From NCBI GenBank assembly GCA_040882265.1, contig JBBEBO010000014.1, positions 1 to 45,890 of the forward strand: a stretch of 45,890 bases of DNA, read 5' to 3'. The notes below the pieces were generated by a model. That model did no database searches. It had not been told where the DNA came from and worked only from the letters and a program-made list of their open reading frames with translations. The DNA is from Brumimicrobium sp040882265. GTDB lineage: Bacteria > Bacteroidota > Bacteroidia > Flavobacteriales_D > Crocinitomicaceae. The position numbers and the translations under genes were made by a program. Positions 9,601 to 16,654 of the stretch are shown in pieces (within the stretch, counting starts at the first letter, position 1; every line of letters starts with the position of its first letter).

Positions 9601-10188
9601 AAATAAAGTGAAATTTAAATTTTCAATTGTTAAAGGAGTCATTGAAAGACGGTGCTGATTTGATCCTATATTTCCACCAAAACTAATAACATTCCTTCCA
9701 TTAATCCTGTTTTCAAGCAATTCAGGGCGTAAACTATTTACCCCTTGTGATGCTGTAAAGTTTGAACTAACGGAGTTTTCCCAAGTAGTCACGCGATTAT
9801 TACTCAAAGTAACACCTTCCCCAGCATCAATGTGATAGATCAAGCTACCTAAATTATCAAGGTCATGAATGCTAAGTATGCGTTCAGAAATACTGGTTGT
9901 CCCGTTAGATGCGGCAATACGCCAGTAAGTGGTGTCTGTTAAATCAGAAACGGCAACTGTATAAGTGTTTTCTGTTGTTGTAAAAGTTTGAACACTAGAG
10001 AAGCCCGAAGTAGCAGATAGTTCAAGGTCATAAGAAGCTGCATCAACTGCATTCCACAAGAAAGTTACACTATCCGTATCGGTCGAAAAAACTGCTTCGT
10101 CATAAGGTGTTTTTAAATACAATGATGACTGACCTAACAAGGAGGAATAGCAAAAAGTAATAAAAAGAAATGTATATAACCTTTTCAT
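6679..10188 (-). CDS. Large secreted PKD-repeat protein with T9SS sorting domain
   Basis: This 1169-residue surface or secreted protein starts with a signal peptide (MKRLYTFLFITFCYSSLLGQ). It is followed by a fibronectin-III-like domain (about 25-110), a concanavalin/LamG-like domain (about 110-335, with the common GDLAEVIVYSNQLSVSDRQ ending), a run of PKD-like beta-sandwich repeats (about 480-960; WNFDDPSSG, WSFGDGTFSG) and a C-terminal T9SS type A sorting domain starting at APYPNPVDHELNV (about 1090). By family, such proteins cross the outer membrane by T9SS and act in adhesion or as structural surface proteins; no enzymatic domain is visible. One stretch of about 90 bp (8161-8250) has clearly different codon use. 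It is monocistronic, with its own promoter. Confidence 0.88.
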   Translation of the reverse strand: MKRLYTFLFITFCYSSLLGQSSLYLKTPYDEAVFSTDTDSVTFLWNAVDAASYDLELSATSGFSSVQTFTTTENTYTVAVSDLTDTTYWRIAASNGTTSISERILSIHDLDNLGSLIYHIDAGEGVTLSNNRVTTWENSVSSNFTASQGVNSLRPELLENRINGRNVISFGGNIGSNQHRLSMTPLTIENLNFTLFIVYRQKSINSALPYILGYQGGGRSGGIHARGTAGTFFNFGSYYNNPEVFRRINSVGNFNWGIRSMLNNSIFLNSTEAGIYTGTGVDGFRMNMIGTRPDLTSLNFHGDLAEVIVYSNQLSVSDRQLVDEYLITKYHPYPDLGIDIDTCTSQITLGAIDDPAFSSVTWSTGETDQPNITVDENGWYWVEAEAFGRTVRDSIFIEGLVPKPILSQENDTTLCLFDTLDISYNNMLPTGITSEWHDGSTNTNYEAFENDTIYNLFSNSNGCSISSDSIILDINEFPETEGLGLDRTVCLNTELFFEYGNASNSPYSHLWGDGSTDPSFEPTTVGTQDYTIEVTDDMGCVAFDTVEIELVNTEGPLVDFTFDTVCPYSEHFFTDESVPASGDLIAQYTWRFPSDTLMGSSTPYNHTDTLSYIVELEVETNAGCSNIKRDTVTFYNKPSLSFSTSGDCEDLSTSLNAAQLTPTTINTWQWNFDDPSSGIDNEGSGQNTTHIFESADDYDVELIGTDVNGCSDTVVKTVTIEPAPEADFEFEEVCVGEIVIFDNLSSVDTPNVISNYNWSFGDGTFSGQAEPQKLFSAPGNYTVNLNATADNGCSNEISLPLKVHALPNVDYSTNASCAGIETVFDDESFVTNGSVAEVYWTFNSSPQVNGFSVEEVFETSGDQTVEQTVVSSFGCSNSDSYTINVNDYISAGFEINPNAFLADYPTAFENLSEGASSNTWTFDNLGSSNEENPSFTFPSSTIGQTLTVELLIENDFECRDSVALILPVLEPRTDLAANQLFTQSSDGFYIIGVELENKGTSPINSADLFLRTASLSVVKETWEGELKAGEKEIYIFSASPSTTVSANNEDKNFICVEAEIRTPAQFIDENLSNNTVCSAISEENAILIAPYPNPVDHELNVQIVMPFEETGTVKIYDAQGKLVNTVIQDENLKVGLSTFYVNTVNWQSGAYSIVYEGESANEVVKIVKL
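8161..8250 (-). other. Compositionally deviant patch inside a PKD repeat
   Basis: Within the 1169-residue gene, this segment has many C-ending codons on the coding strand (for example ATC AAC ACA TGG CAA and AAC TTC GAC GAC CCA). The flanking sequence is AT-ending. The reading frame is intact. This looks like gene conversion or local recombination of one PKD repeat with a GC-richer homologue. Confidence 0.5.
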
Positions 10189-10207
10189 TAAAGATGATTC
10201 TTTTAAG

Positions 10208-10215
10208 CAAAGTTA
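10208..10215 (-). promoter_or_regulatory. Putative -7 element of the PKD/T9SS gene
   Basis: The minus strand reads TAACTTTG, an exact TAnnTTTG match, 19 nt before the ATG at 10188. No convincing TTG lies 19-23 nt further upstream. Confidence 0.45.
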
Positions 10216-10320
10216 CGAAATTTGATACTATAAACAGAAAAAGATCAAATGAAGCTACTTTTTCTTTGGATTTTCATTTTTTCATATCATATTTGTATCC
10301 GAGTACTTTTTTTACTCACT

Positions 10321-10854
10321 ATGATAGAAACACTTATTACTTCTAAAACACGGGTAAAACTGTTGATTAAGTTTTTTCTTAATGCGGAGACGTCTTCCTA
10401 TTTGAGAGAATTAGCGGCAAATCTAAATGAGAACACGAATGCTGTTCGTGTTGAATTAAATCGTTTGACTGATGCTGGTATTTTATTATCTGAACGCAAA
10501 GGAAATAAAGTCTTTTATCGTGCAAATCGAGCACATATTTTCTTTAAAGACATTCAAAGTATCGTATCCAAATATACTGGACTTGATCGTTTACTAGACG
10601 AAGTGGTGGGATATCTCGGTGATTTGAAACGTGTTTATGTCATCGGAGATTATGCGAATGGGAATGACTCTGGAACCATTGAGTTGCTAATGACAGGTGA
10701 TCCAAAATTGGACTACTTGAGCAACTTAATTGATAGAATGGAACAAGAAATTAGCCGAAAAATAAAATGTAAGGCCATGTCGGTTGATGATGCAACTGTT
10801 TTTCTTCAAGAAAAGGGGAATTCAGCATTTTTAATATACGACGGTGAGCGCTAG
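10321..10854 (+). CDS. Winged-helix regulator fused to a degenerate nucleotidyltransferase-like domain
   Basis: This 177-residue protein has an ArsR-like winged helix (about residues 1-75: YLRELAANLNENTNAVRVEL, then NRLTDAGILLSERKGNKVFY). A C-terminal domain follows whose YVIGDYANGNDSGTIELLMTG resembles the start of a minimal nucleotidyltransferase (MNT) fold. In active MNT proteins this reads GSxxxG...DxD/E; here the first glycine/serine pair is GD and the first aspartate is threonine (TIEL), so it is probably not catalytic. I chose the ATG at 10321 because the 24 extra residues from 10249 are hydrophobic and unlike the family. It lies upstream of the polysaccharide locus and may regulate it; that is inference. 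Confidence 0.75.
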   Translation: MIETLITSKTRVKLLIKFFLNAETSSYLRELAANLNENTNAVRVELNRLTDAGILLSERKGNKVFYRANRAHIFFKDIQSIVSKYTGLDRLLDEVVGYLGDLKRVYVIGDYANGNDSGTIELLMTGDPKLDYLSNLIDRMEQEISRKIKCKAMSVDDATVFLQEKGNSAFLIYDGER

Positions 10855-10946
10855 GTTTTATGGTGTGTGTAGCGTTTTTTAAAGTACTTAGTCTGTGACT
10901 AACGATGGCGAAGCCGTGGGAAAAAAGGGGTCCACAGTGTCGCTCA

Positions 10947-11048
10947 GAGTAATACACAGAGTAACACAGTGAAAAACTTTGTGAAACTCTGTGAAACAAT
11001 TAAACACCGTGAAACTCCGTGACCCAACTCCGCGAAACTCTGTGAAAC
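10947..11048. repeat. Low-complexity dispersed repeat (GTGAAACTCTGTGAAAC type)
   Basis: Short near-identical units follow one another: CAGAGTAATACACAGAGTAACACAGTG (two CAGAGTAA-like halves), GTGAAACTCTGTGAAAC (10981-10997), CGTGAAACTCCGTGA (11008-11022) and CGCGAAACTCTGTGAAAC (11031-11048). Repeats of this type occur between genes in many Bacteroidota. The array ends about 10 bp before the coding frame of the next gene and may have removed its normal 5' end. Confidence 0.7.
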
Positions 11049-11058
11049 AACACAATAA

Positions 11059-12393
11059 AAGATCAAAAATCTAAAAAACATATTACAGCTCGGCGAAGGT
11101 CAATTTGTCGAATTTAAACTTTCGATAGATAAGAGCTTTCAAAAAGAAATAGTTGCGTTTGCAAATGCGTCTGGCGGGAGTATTTTTATTGGAGTTGATG
11201 ATTATGGAGAAACTAAAGGGATTCCAATTACAAATAAATTAAAGTCACAAGTACAAGATATTGCAAGAAACTGTGACCCTCCCATTTCTATTGAACTCGA
11301 GGAGTATGAAAACATATTAATCGTTGAGGTCAAGGAAGGAACAAATAAACCTTATGCTTGTTCTACAGGGTTTTATTTAAGAATGGGTGCTAATGCTCAG
11401 AAAATGAAAAGAGATGAAGTTTTAGGGCTTGCAATTAAGACCGGGAAAATACGCTATGACGAGCAAATATGTACAAGTTTTGAATGGAGTGACTTTGATG
11501 ATCAAAAATTTACTGAATATTTAAAGCTAGCTAAAATATCCAATAATTTAACTAAAGAAGAGACTTTACAAAATTTAAGGGTTTTATCTGATGAAGGAAT
11601 GACAAATGCTGGAGTTCTGTTTTTTGCAAAAGAACCTTATAAATACATCATTAGCTCTAGAGTCAGATGCGTCCACTTTAAAGATGATGAACGAATAAAT
11701 ATCTTAGATAAAAAAGTGGTTGACCTTGGGATTGTTGGAAATATAAAATATGGAATAGCTTATTTGAATGACAGAGCTGCCGTTCGTTATGAAATTAAGT
11801 CCGAGTATCGTAAAGAATATCCAGAATATCCAGTCGAGGCTTATAGAGAAGCAATCGTAAATGCTGTTGTGCATTTTGATTATTTCTTGGGAGATACTAT
11901 CGCTGTTGAAAAACATAAATCCAAAGTTATAATTCATAACAAAGGAGAGTTGTTATTCCCGAAATCAGAGTTTGGAAAAAGAAGTGAGGCAAGGAATCGC
12001 TTGATTGCAGACTTACTTTCTCGCACTAACCTTATGGAAAAAGCAGGGACTGGAATTAAAAGAATGAAAGAAGCATTAATTGAAAATGGAAATGAGTATA
12101 ATTTTTCTTTTACAGATGCTTTTGAATTGACTATTAATAATAGTGTCGTAGATAGTGTCGTAGATAGTGTCGTAGATAGTGTCGTAGATAATGTCGTAGA
12201 AAAAAGGAGCGAAGAAATAATAGACCTTATAAGGCACGACAATAGAATATCAGCAAAAAAAATTGCAGAGAGATTAAAAGTTACTGAAAGAACGGCGCAA
12301 AGAGATTTAAATAAATTAAAAAAAACGGGAGTGATAAAAAGAATTGGCGCTGCAAAAGGTGGTTATTGGAAAATAACAGAAAATAATGAATGA
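11059..12393 (+). CDS. AlbA_2/Schlafen-type ATP-binding transcriptional regulator without a canonical start codon
   Basis: The continuous frame from 11059 encodes about 444 residues. It holds an AlbA_2 (Schlafen-type) domain (LGEGQFVEFKLS near residue 11; FANASGGSIFIGVDD), a middle domain, a GHKL-type HATPase_c-like region (YPVEAYREAIVNAVVHFDY, then GTGIKRMKEAL), a VVDS tandem repeat and a C-terminal winged helix (ISAKKIAERLKVTERTAQRD). No ATG, GTG or TTG occurs in frame before the ATG at 11383, which would delete the whole AlbA_2 domain. The codon after the upstream stop is AAG (11059-11061), where homologues would be expected to have ATG; ATC follows. Either a rare start is used, translation begins at 11383, or the gene is a recent pseudogene. 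Family members are regulators or putative helicases of unknown targets. Confidence 0.7.
   Translation, partial: KIKNLKNILQLGEGQFVEFKLSIDKSFQKEIVAFANASGGSIFIGVDDYGETKGIPITNKLKSQVQDIARNCDPPISIELEEYENILIVEVKEGTNKPYACSTGFYLRMGANAQKMKRDEVLGLAIKTGKIRYDEQICTSFEWSDFDDQKFTEYLKLAKISNNLTKEETLQNLRVLSDEGMTNAGVLFFAKEPYKYIISSRVRCVHFKDDERINILDKKVVDLGIVGNIKYGIAYLNDRAAVRYEIKSEYRKEYPEYPVEAYREAIVNAVVHFDYFLGDTIAVEKHKSKVIIHNKGELLFPKSEFGKRSEARNRLIADLLSRTNLMEKAGTGIKRMKEALIENGNEYNFSFTDAFELTINNSVVDSVVDSVVDSVVDNVVEKRSEEIIDLIRHDNRISAKKIAERLKVTERTAQRDLNKLKKTGVIKRIGAAKGGYWKITENNE
12142..12201 (+). repeat. 12-bp in-frame tandem repeat encoding SVVD
   Basis: Five consecutive 12-bp units are present. Four are perfect AGTGTCGTAGAT and the fifth is AATGTCGTAGAA. 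They encode SVVD four times and then NVVE, as a linker between the ATPase region and the C-terminal winged helix. Copy number is prone to slippage but always keeps the frame. Confidence 0.9.
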
Positions 12394-12420
12394 CCTCAAT
12401 GCTAAGAAAGCTTCGTATAC

Positions 12421-12478
12421 ATGCGCATCCCTTCTTATTATTTCCCCATTAGCATTACGAAACTTCACTCGGTCTGCT
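12421..12478 (-). repeat. E repeat, copy E1 (inverted), 5' border of the polysaccharide locus
   Basis: The reverse complement begins AGCAGACCGAGTGAAGTTTC, followed by GTAATGCTAATGGGGAAATA. It closely matches E3 (28302-28362), which begins AGCGGACCGAGTGAAATTTC followed by GGAATGCTAAAATGGAGAAA. It forms an inverted pair with E2, about 100 bp away. Between them, positions 12516-12545 in reverse complement (TCGTAAAGCGCGACTTTGA) resemble the right end of E2, so the whole 12421-12640 gap is made of this repeat family. Confidence 0.7.
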
Positions 12479-12579
12479 TTATTCTCTTATGTCAAGATAA
12501 CTGAATAATTTCATCAACTCAAAGTCGCGCTTTACGAAAAACTGTTAGCAAACAATAAACATCATCAACCAAGAAGTGG

Positions 12580-12638
12580 AGCTGACCGAGTGATTTATTA
12601 CATCCTGCGGATATAATAAATCGTATCGAGAGAGCGAC
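12580..12638 (+). repeat. E repeat, copy E2, just upstream of wzm
   Basis: It starts AGCTGACCGAGTG and ends TATCGAGAGAGCGAC, like E3 (TACCGAGGGAAGCGAC). The centre differs in sequence but folds: GATTTATTA (12592-12600) pairs with TAATAAATC (12614-12622), a perfect 9-bp stem. It ends 17 nt before the wzm ATG, so it may also lie in the 5' UTR of the locus. Confidence 0.7.
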
Positions 12639-12655
12639 TTGAAACAAAATATAAA

Positions 12656-13501
12656 ATGAAAACAGAACAATACGACAACATTATTCAGCCTAAAAAAAAC
12701 CTTTTAGATTTACGTTTAGGCGAGTTAGTTAAATACTTCGATTTGTTATTGCTTTTTGTGAAACGTGACATTGTTGTGAACTACAAACAAACTATTCTCG
12801 GGCCATTATGGTTCTTTATACAGCCAATTTTAACGACGTTTATTTTTGTAATTGTATTTGGAAATATTGCAGGTCTTTCTACCGATGGAATTCCGCAGCC
12901 TTTATTTTATATGGCAGGTATTGTTATTTGGAATTTTTTCGCTGATTGCTTTACAAAAACTTCGGATACTTTTACAGCAAATGCTGAAGTGTTCGGTAAA
13001 GTCTACTATCCTCGTTTAATTACTCCACTTTCCATTGTGATATCTAATGGACTTAAGTTTCTAATTCAATTTGGGTTGTTTTTAGGTTTATTTATTTATT
13101 TTACTATTAAAGGTGCACCAATGGAGCCTAATTGGACATTGGTATTATTACCTGTATTAATGGTAATGATGGCATTATTTGGATTAGGTTTTGGTTTGAT
13201 TTTTAGTAGCCTAACTACTAAGTATCGCGACCTAAAGTTTTTGATTCAATTTGGGGTGCAACTTGCAATGTATGCAACTCCAGTGATATATCCAATGAGT
13301 GAAATCCCATCAAAGTATCACATCTATATGGCTGCTAACCCGCTTTCTCATATATTAGAAGGTTTTAAATATATGTTTTTTGGTCAAGGTATGATCTCAA
13401 TGGTGGGTTTACTCTATAGTTTTGTGTTCATGTGTGTTCTATTGTTTGTAGGAACAATTATTTTTAACAGGACAGAACGAACATTTATGGATACAGTGTA
13501 A
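12656..13501 (+). CDS. wzm: O-antigen/polysaccharide ABC exporter permease (Wzm)
   Basis: This is the membrane subunit of a polysaccharide ABC exporter in the Wzm/TagG/ABC-2 family. The cytoplasmic N-terminus (LGELVKYFDLLLLFVKRDIV, then YKQTILGPLWFF) is characteristic, and six hydrophobic segments follow over 281 residues (normal length). It carries lipid-linked glycans across the inner membrane together with the downstream Wzt ATPase, 31 nt away. It is the first gene of the polysaccharide operon. A truncated relative of this gene lies at 26547-26705. Confidence 0.93.
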   Translation: MKTEQYDNIIQPKKNLLDLRLGELVKYFDLLLLFVKRDIVVNYKQTILGPLWFFIQPILTTFIFVIVFGNIAGLSTDGIPQPLFYMAGIVIWNFFADCFTKTSDTFTANAEVFGKVYYPRLITPLSIVISNGLKFLIQFGLFLGLFIYFTIKGAPMEPNWTLVLLPVLMVMMALFGLGFGLIFSSLTTKYRDLKFLIQFGVQLAMYATPVIYPMSEIPSKYHIYMAANPLSHILEGFKYMFFGQGMISMVGLLYSFVFMCVLLFVGTIIFNRTERTFMDTV

Positions 13502-13532
13502 TAAAAGTTTAGAAATTAGAGAGGATAAGAAA

Positions 13533-14813
13533 ATGACTGTATTAAAAGTAGAAAATGTTTCAAAACTTTACCGCCTTGGTGAGTTGGGAACTGGCACTGT
13601 TTCTCACGACTTAAACCGTTGGTGGTCAAAAGTTCGTGGTAAAGAAGATCCATATGCCATAGTTGGACAAGTTAATGACCGCTCTCAAAAAGCTGAAAGC
13701 GACTATGTCTGGGCACTGAAAGACATAAATTTTGAAGTTGAGCAAGGAGAGGTTTTAGGTATAATTGGACGCAATGGAGCAGGTAAATCCACTTTGCTTA
13801 AAATTTTATCGCAAATCACAAGTCCCACAACAGGAACCATTAAGACAAAAGGACGAATAGCATCTTTATTAGAGGTTGGTACAGGTATGCATCCAGAAAT
13901 GACTGCTCGTGAAAATATTTACCTCAACGGTGCTATTCTGGGAATGACTAAAAAGGAAATTGCCTCAAAGTTTGATGAAATCGTTGATTTTTCTGGCTGT
14001 ACGATGTTTGTAGACACGCCTCTTAAACGCTTTTCTTCTGGAATGCGCGTTCGTTTAGGTTTTGCTGTAGCTGCATTTTTAGAACCTGAGATTTTGATTG
14101 TAGATGAAGTGCTCGCTGTAGGTGATGCAGAGTTTCAGAAGAAGGCAATTGGCAAAATGAAAGACATTAGTGCTGGGGGTGGACGAACTGTATTATTTGT
14201 AAGTCATAACATGGCGAGTGTTAAGAGTTTGTGTACAAAAGGATTAGTCTTGGAGAATGGCGCATCTGTATTCGAAGGTACAGCTGAAAAAAGTGTCGAA
14301 CATTATTTATCTTTAGGAAAAAAACACAGCTCTAAATCTTTACTGAAGAGAAAAGATCGATTTGGTGATGGTAGAATAAAACTTGTTAATGTATCTTTTT
14401 ATAATGGTAACAATATCCAAGTTAATGAGATTATATCTGGAGAGTATTTAAAAATAAAGTTTGAGTTTGAGAAATATGATCAAAATATTGATTATAATAA
14501 GTTTTTTATAGGTATAAACTTTAGAGATGAACAAGAACAAAATGTATTAAGTTTTTTAAGTGATGAAATGGGATCTGACTTTATGGGGTTTGAATCTAAT
14601 ACTGAAATAATACTTGAAATACCAAATGTATATTTACGTTCAGGAGTTTATGATATTAGAGTTCAAACTGGAGAAGGGCCTCAAAGGGAGAATCATTTTG
14701 ATACAATTGAAAACGTAGCTTCGATTCAGGTATTACAGGGTAGTATTTGGGAAAACGGTAAATTAAACAGACCTGGGAATTATGCTGTAATACCTGGGCA
14801 ATATAAAGTATAG
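13533..14813 (+). CDS. wzt: Polysaccharide ABC exporter ATPase with C-terminal glycan-binding domain (Wzt)
   Basis: This is the ATPase partner of Wzm. The nucleotide-binding domain has Walker A GRNGAGKS (79-86), the signature FSSGMRVRLGFAV and Walker B EILIVDEVLAVGD. An insertion of about 40 residues before Walker A (HDLNRWWSKVRGKEDPY) is common in this family. Residues from about 270 to 426 form a Wzt_C-type beta-sandwich (GDGRIKLVNVSFYNG; YLRSGVYDIRVQ). In characterised systems this domain recognises the finished glycan's non-reducing end or cap and makes export substrate-specific. The next gene's ATG directly follows the stop. Confidence 0.93.
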   Translation: MTVLKVENVSKLYRLGELGTGTVSHDLNRWWSKVRGKEDPYAIVGQVNDRSQKAESDYVWALKDINFEVEQGEVLGIIGRNGAGKSTLLKILSQITSPTTGTIKTKGRIASLLEVGTGMHPEMTARENIYLNGAILGMTKKEIASKFDEIVDFSGCTMFVDTPLKRFSSGMRVRLGFAVAAFLEPEILIVDEVLAVGDAEFQKKAIGKMKDISAGGGRTVLFVSHNMASVKSLCTKGLVLENGASVFEGTAEKSVEHYLSLGKKHSSKSLLKRKDRFGDGRIKLVNVSFYNGNNIQVNEIISGEYLKIKFEFEKYDQNIDYNKFFIGINFRDEQEQNVLSFLSDEMGSDFMGFESNTEIILEIPNVYLRSGVYDIRVQTGEGPQRENHFDTIENVASIQVLQGSIWENGKLNRPGNYAVIPGQYKV

Positions 14814-15575
14814 ATGAAACTATATCACCGTATTAAATATATGTTTGTTCGTATCTATAAATGGTACATGAGGTCAAAAGCAAGGCCAAACAAAGATGCT
14901 ATTTGGGTTTTTGGTGTGCAAAAGTCTGGTACCTCAGCCATAACAGGTTTGTTAGCTCATAGAACTGGTAAATCTGTAACCTTAGACACCCCAGTGCTAT
15001 GGGATCCTTTTTATACGCAAATGTTAAATTCCAAGCTTGATATTATTACTCATATTAAATCCAATCCATATCCATTTTCTAAAGCCATTATAAAAGAACC
15101 AGTAGCAAGCTTATTTGTAAGTGAGTTAGATGCCTTTTTTAATATGGATAAGTATGTTTTTATATATAGAAATCCTCATGATGTCATTAGATCTATTTTA
15201 AATAGGCTTAATTTACCAGGTGATAAAAAGGATATAGATTTGAATATCGTTGATGAAAATTGGAGAGTACATTTTAAAGATGGTACAAATTATATCAAGT
15301 CGCTAACAGAGCTTTGGATAAAAGTTTATTCGCAAGAAGAAGCGATAGAGAATCAAAGGTGTATATTCGTTAAGTACGAAGATTTTTTAAAGGATAAAAT
15401 AGAATTTATAGATGATTTATGTGCGAAACTAAACCTATCTCCAAAAAATGACATTACAGAAATTTTAGATTTTAACTTTCAACCTAGGGGAAAAAGTAAC
15501 ATAAATCTCAATGAGTTTTTTGGTGAAGATAATTACAACTACATACTTAATGAAACAAAAAAACATTTAAGATGA
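14814..15575 (+). CDS. Sulfotransferase-family protein
   Basis: This 253-residue cytosolic protein has the two PAPS-binding signatures of sulfotransferases. The 5'-phosphosulfate loop is WVFGVQKSGTSAITGLL (about residues 31-47), and the 3'-phosphate site is KYVFIYRNPHDVIRSIL (about residues 113-129). A conserved tail region includes FVKYEDFL. It would transfer sulfate from PAPS to a hydroxyl on the glycan or a precursor. Its position between wzt and the sugar aminotransferase (adjacent ATG; 4-nt overlap downstream) points to sulfation of the exported polysaccharide. No PAPS-synthesis genes lie in this window. The acceptor is unknown. Confidence 0.8.
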   Translation: MKLYHRIKYMFVRIYKWYMRSKARPNKDAIWVFGVQKSGTSAITGLLAHRTGKSVTLDTPVLWDPFYTQMLNSKLDIITHIKSNPYPFSKAIIKEPVASLFVSELDAFFNMDKYVFIYRNPHDVIRSILNRLNLPGDKKDIDLNIVDENWRVHFKDGTNYIKSLTELWIKVYSQEEAIENQRCIFVKYEDFLKDKIEFIDDLCAKLNLSPKNDITEILDFNFQPRGKSNINLNEFFGEDNYNYILNETKKHLR

Positions 15576-16654
15576 TTCCTGTAACCAAGTCCTTTTTGCC
15601 TCCCATGGAGGAGTATACCGCACAAGTGCAGCGAGCCTTTGATAAGGGTTGGTTAACTAATCGGGGAGAACTCGTGCAGGAATTGGAGGCAAAACTTAGA
15701 GCTTATTTAGGGCTCAAGGAGACACAAATCTTGTGTACCAATAATGGAACTGTTCCCCTGCAAATAGCTTTAAAACTTTTGGGTAACGGTGGAGAAATTA
15801 TAACGACACCATTTAGTTACGTGGCTACAACAGCTGCGATTGTTTGGGAACACTGTACTCCCGTTTTCGTAGATATAGACCCGGAACATTTTACCATAGA
15901 TGAAACCAAAATAGAAGCCGCTATTACAGACAAAACAACTTGTATTTTAGCAACACATGTTTTTGGAAATCCTTGTAATATTGAAGCCATCGAAGCCATT
16001 GCCAAAAAGCACAACTTAAAAGTGATTTACGATGCTGCGCATTGTTTTGGGGTAAGGTATAAAGGAAAAAGTATTTTTGAATACGGCGATATCAGTACCT
16101 GTAGCTTTCATGCTACTAAACTCTTTCACACGGGAGAAGGAGGTGCAATTTTCTGTAAAGATCCTGAGCTGTTTCATAAAATATATTATAGCCATAATTT
16201 TGGTCACAACGGTCCCTTACAGTATTATGGACTTGGAATTAATGGTAAAATGAGTGAGTTAAATGCAGCTATGGGTTTAGCCGTTTTGCCGTATATGAAT
16301 GAAATTATTGAAGGAAGATTCTTAGCAACGAAAGCCTATCATAAAAATTTAAAAGATTCAAGTCTTAAGCAAATGAAGCTACGAGATGAAACTCAATGGA
16401 ATTATAGCTATTATCCTGTGATTTTCAAAGGAGAAAAAGAACTGACAATTGCCGAAGAAGCACTAAAAAATGAAGGAATATATCCAAGACGGTACTTTTA
16501 TCCATCTCTTACACAATTACCATATATAAATAATGTTGATTGTAAGCATTCAAAAGCACTTTCTGTAACTATATTGTGCTTACCTATATTTTATGATTTA
16601 CCAATAAACGAATTAAGTAAAATAACCGCTGTTTTAAAAACGTCTATCAATTGA
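15572..16654 (+). CDS. DegT/DnrJ/EryC1/StrS sugar aminotransferase (VioA-like candidate)
   Basis: This is a PLP-dependent aminotransferase that converts a nucleotide 4-keto- or 3-keto-sugar to the amino sugar. It is 360 residues long. Visible sites are a phosphate-loop region NNGTVPLQIAL (57-67), the PLP-ring aspartate D154 in IYDAAHCFG, and the Schiff-base lysine K183 in SFHATKLFHTGEGGAI. The start overlaps the previous stop by ATGA. It is followed, again overlapped, by a sugar formyltransferase, so the likely pathway is dTDP-4-keto-6-deoxyglucose to dTDP-4-amino-4,6-dideoxy sugar and then its N-formyl form. rmlA/rmlB are not in the window. 3- versus 4-amination cannot be decided from motifs. 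Confidence 0.9.
   Translation: MIPVTKSFLPPMEEYTAQVQRAFDKGWLTNRGELVQELEAKLRAYLGLKETQILCTNNGTVPLQIALKLLGNGGEIITTPFSYVATTAAIVWEHCTPVFVDIDPEHFTIDETKIEAAITDKTTCILATHVFGNPCNIEAIEAIAKKHNLKVIYDAAHCFGVRYKGKSIFEYGDISTCSFHATKLFHTGEGGAIFCKDPELFHKIYYSHNFGHNGPLQYYGLGINGKMSELNAAMGLAVLPYMNEIIEGRFLATKAYHKNLKDSSLKQMKLRDETQWNYSYYPVIFKGEKELTIAEEALKNEGIYPRRYFYPSLTQLPYINNVDCKHSKALSVTILCLPIFYDLPINELSKITAVLKTSIN

Noticed and set aside
10249..10320. A longer, hydrophobic N-terminus for the winged-helix regulator
   Set aside because: A membrane-like leader does not fit a cytosolic DNA-binding protein; the internal ATG at 10321 begins exactly at the winged-helix domain.
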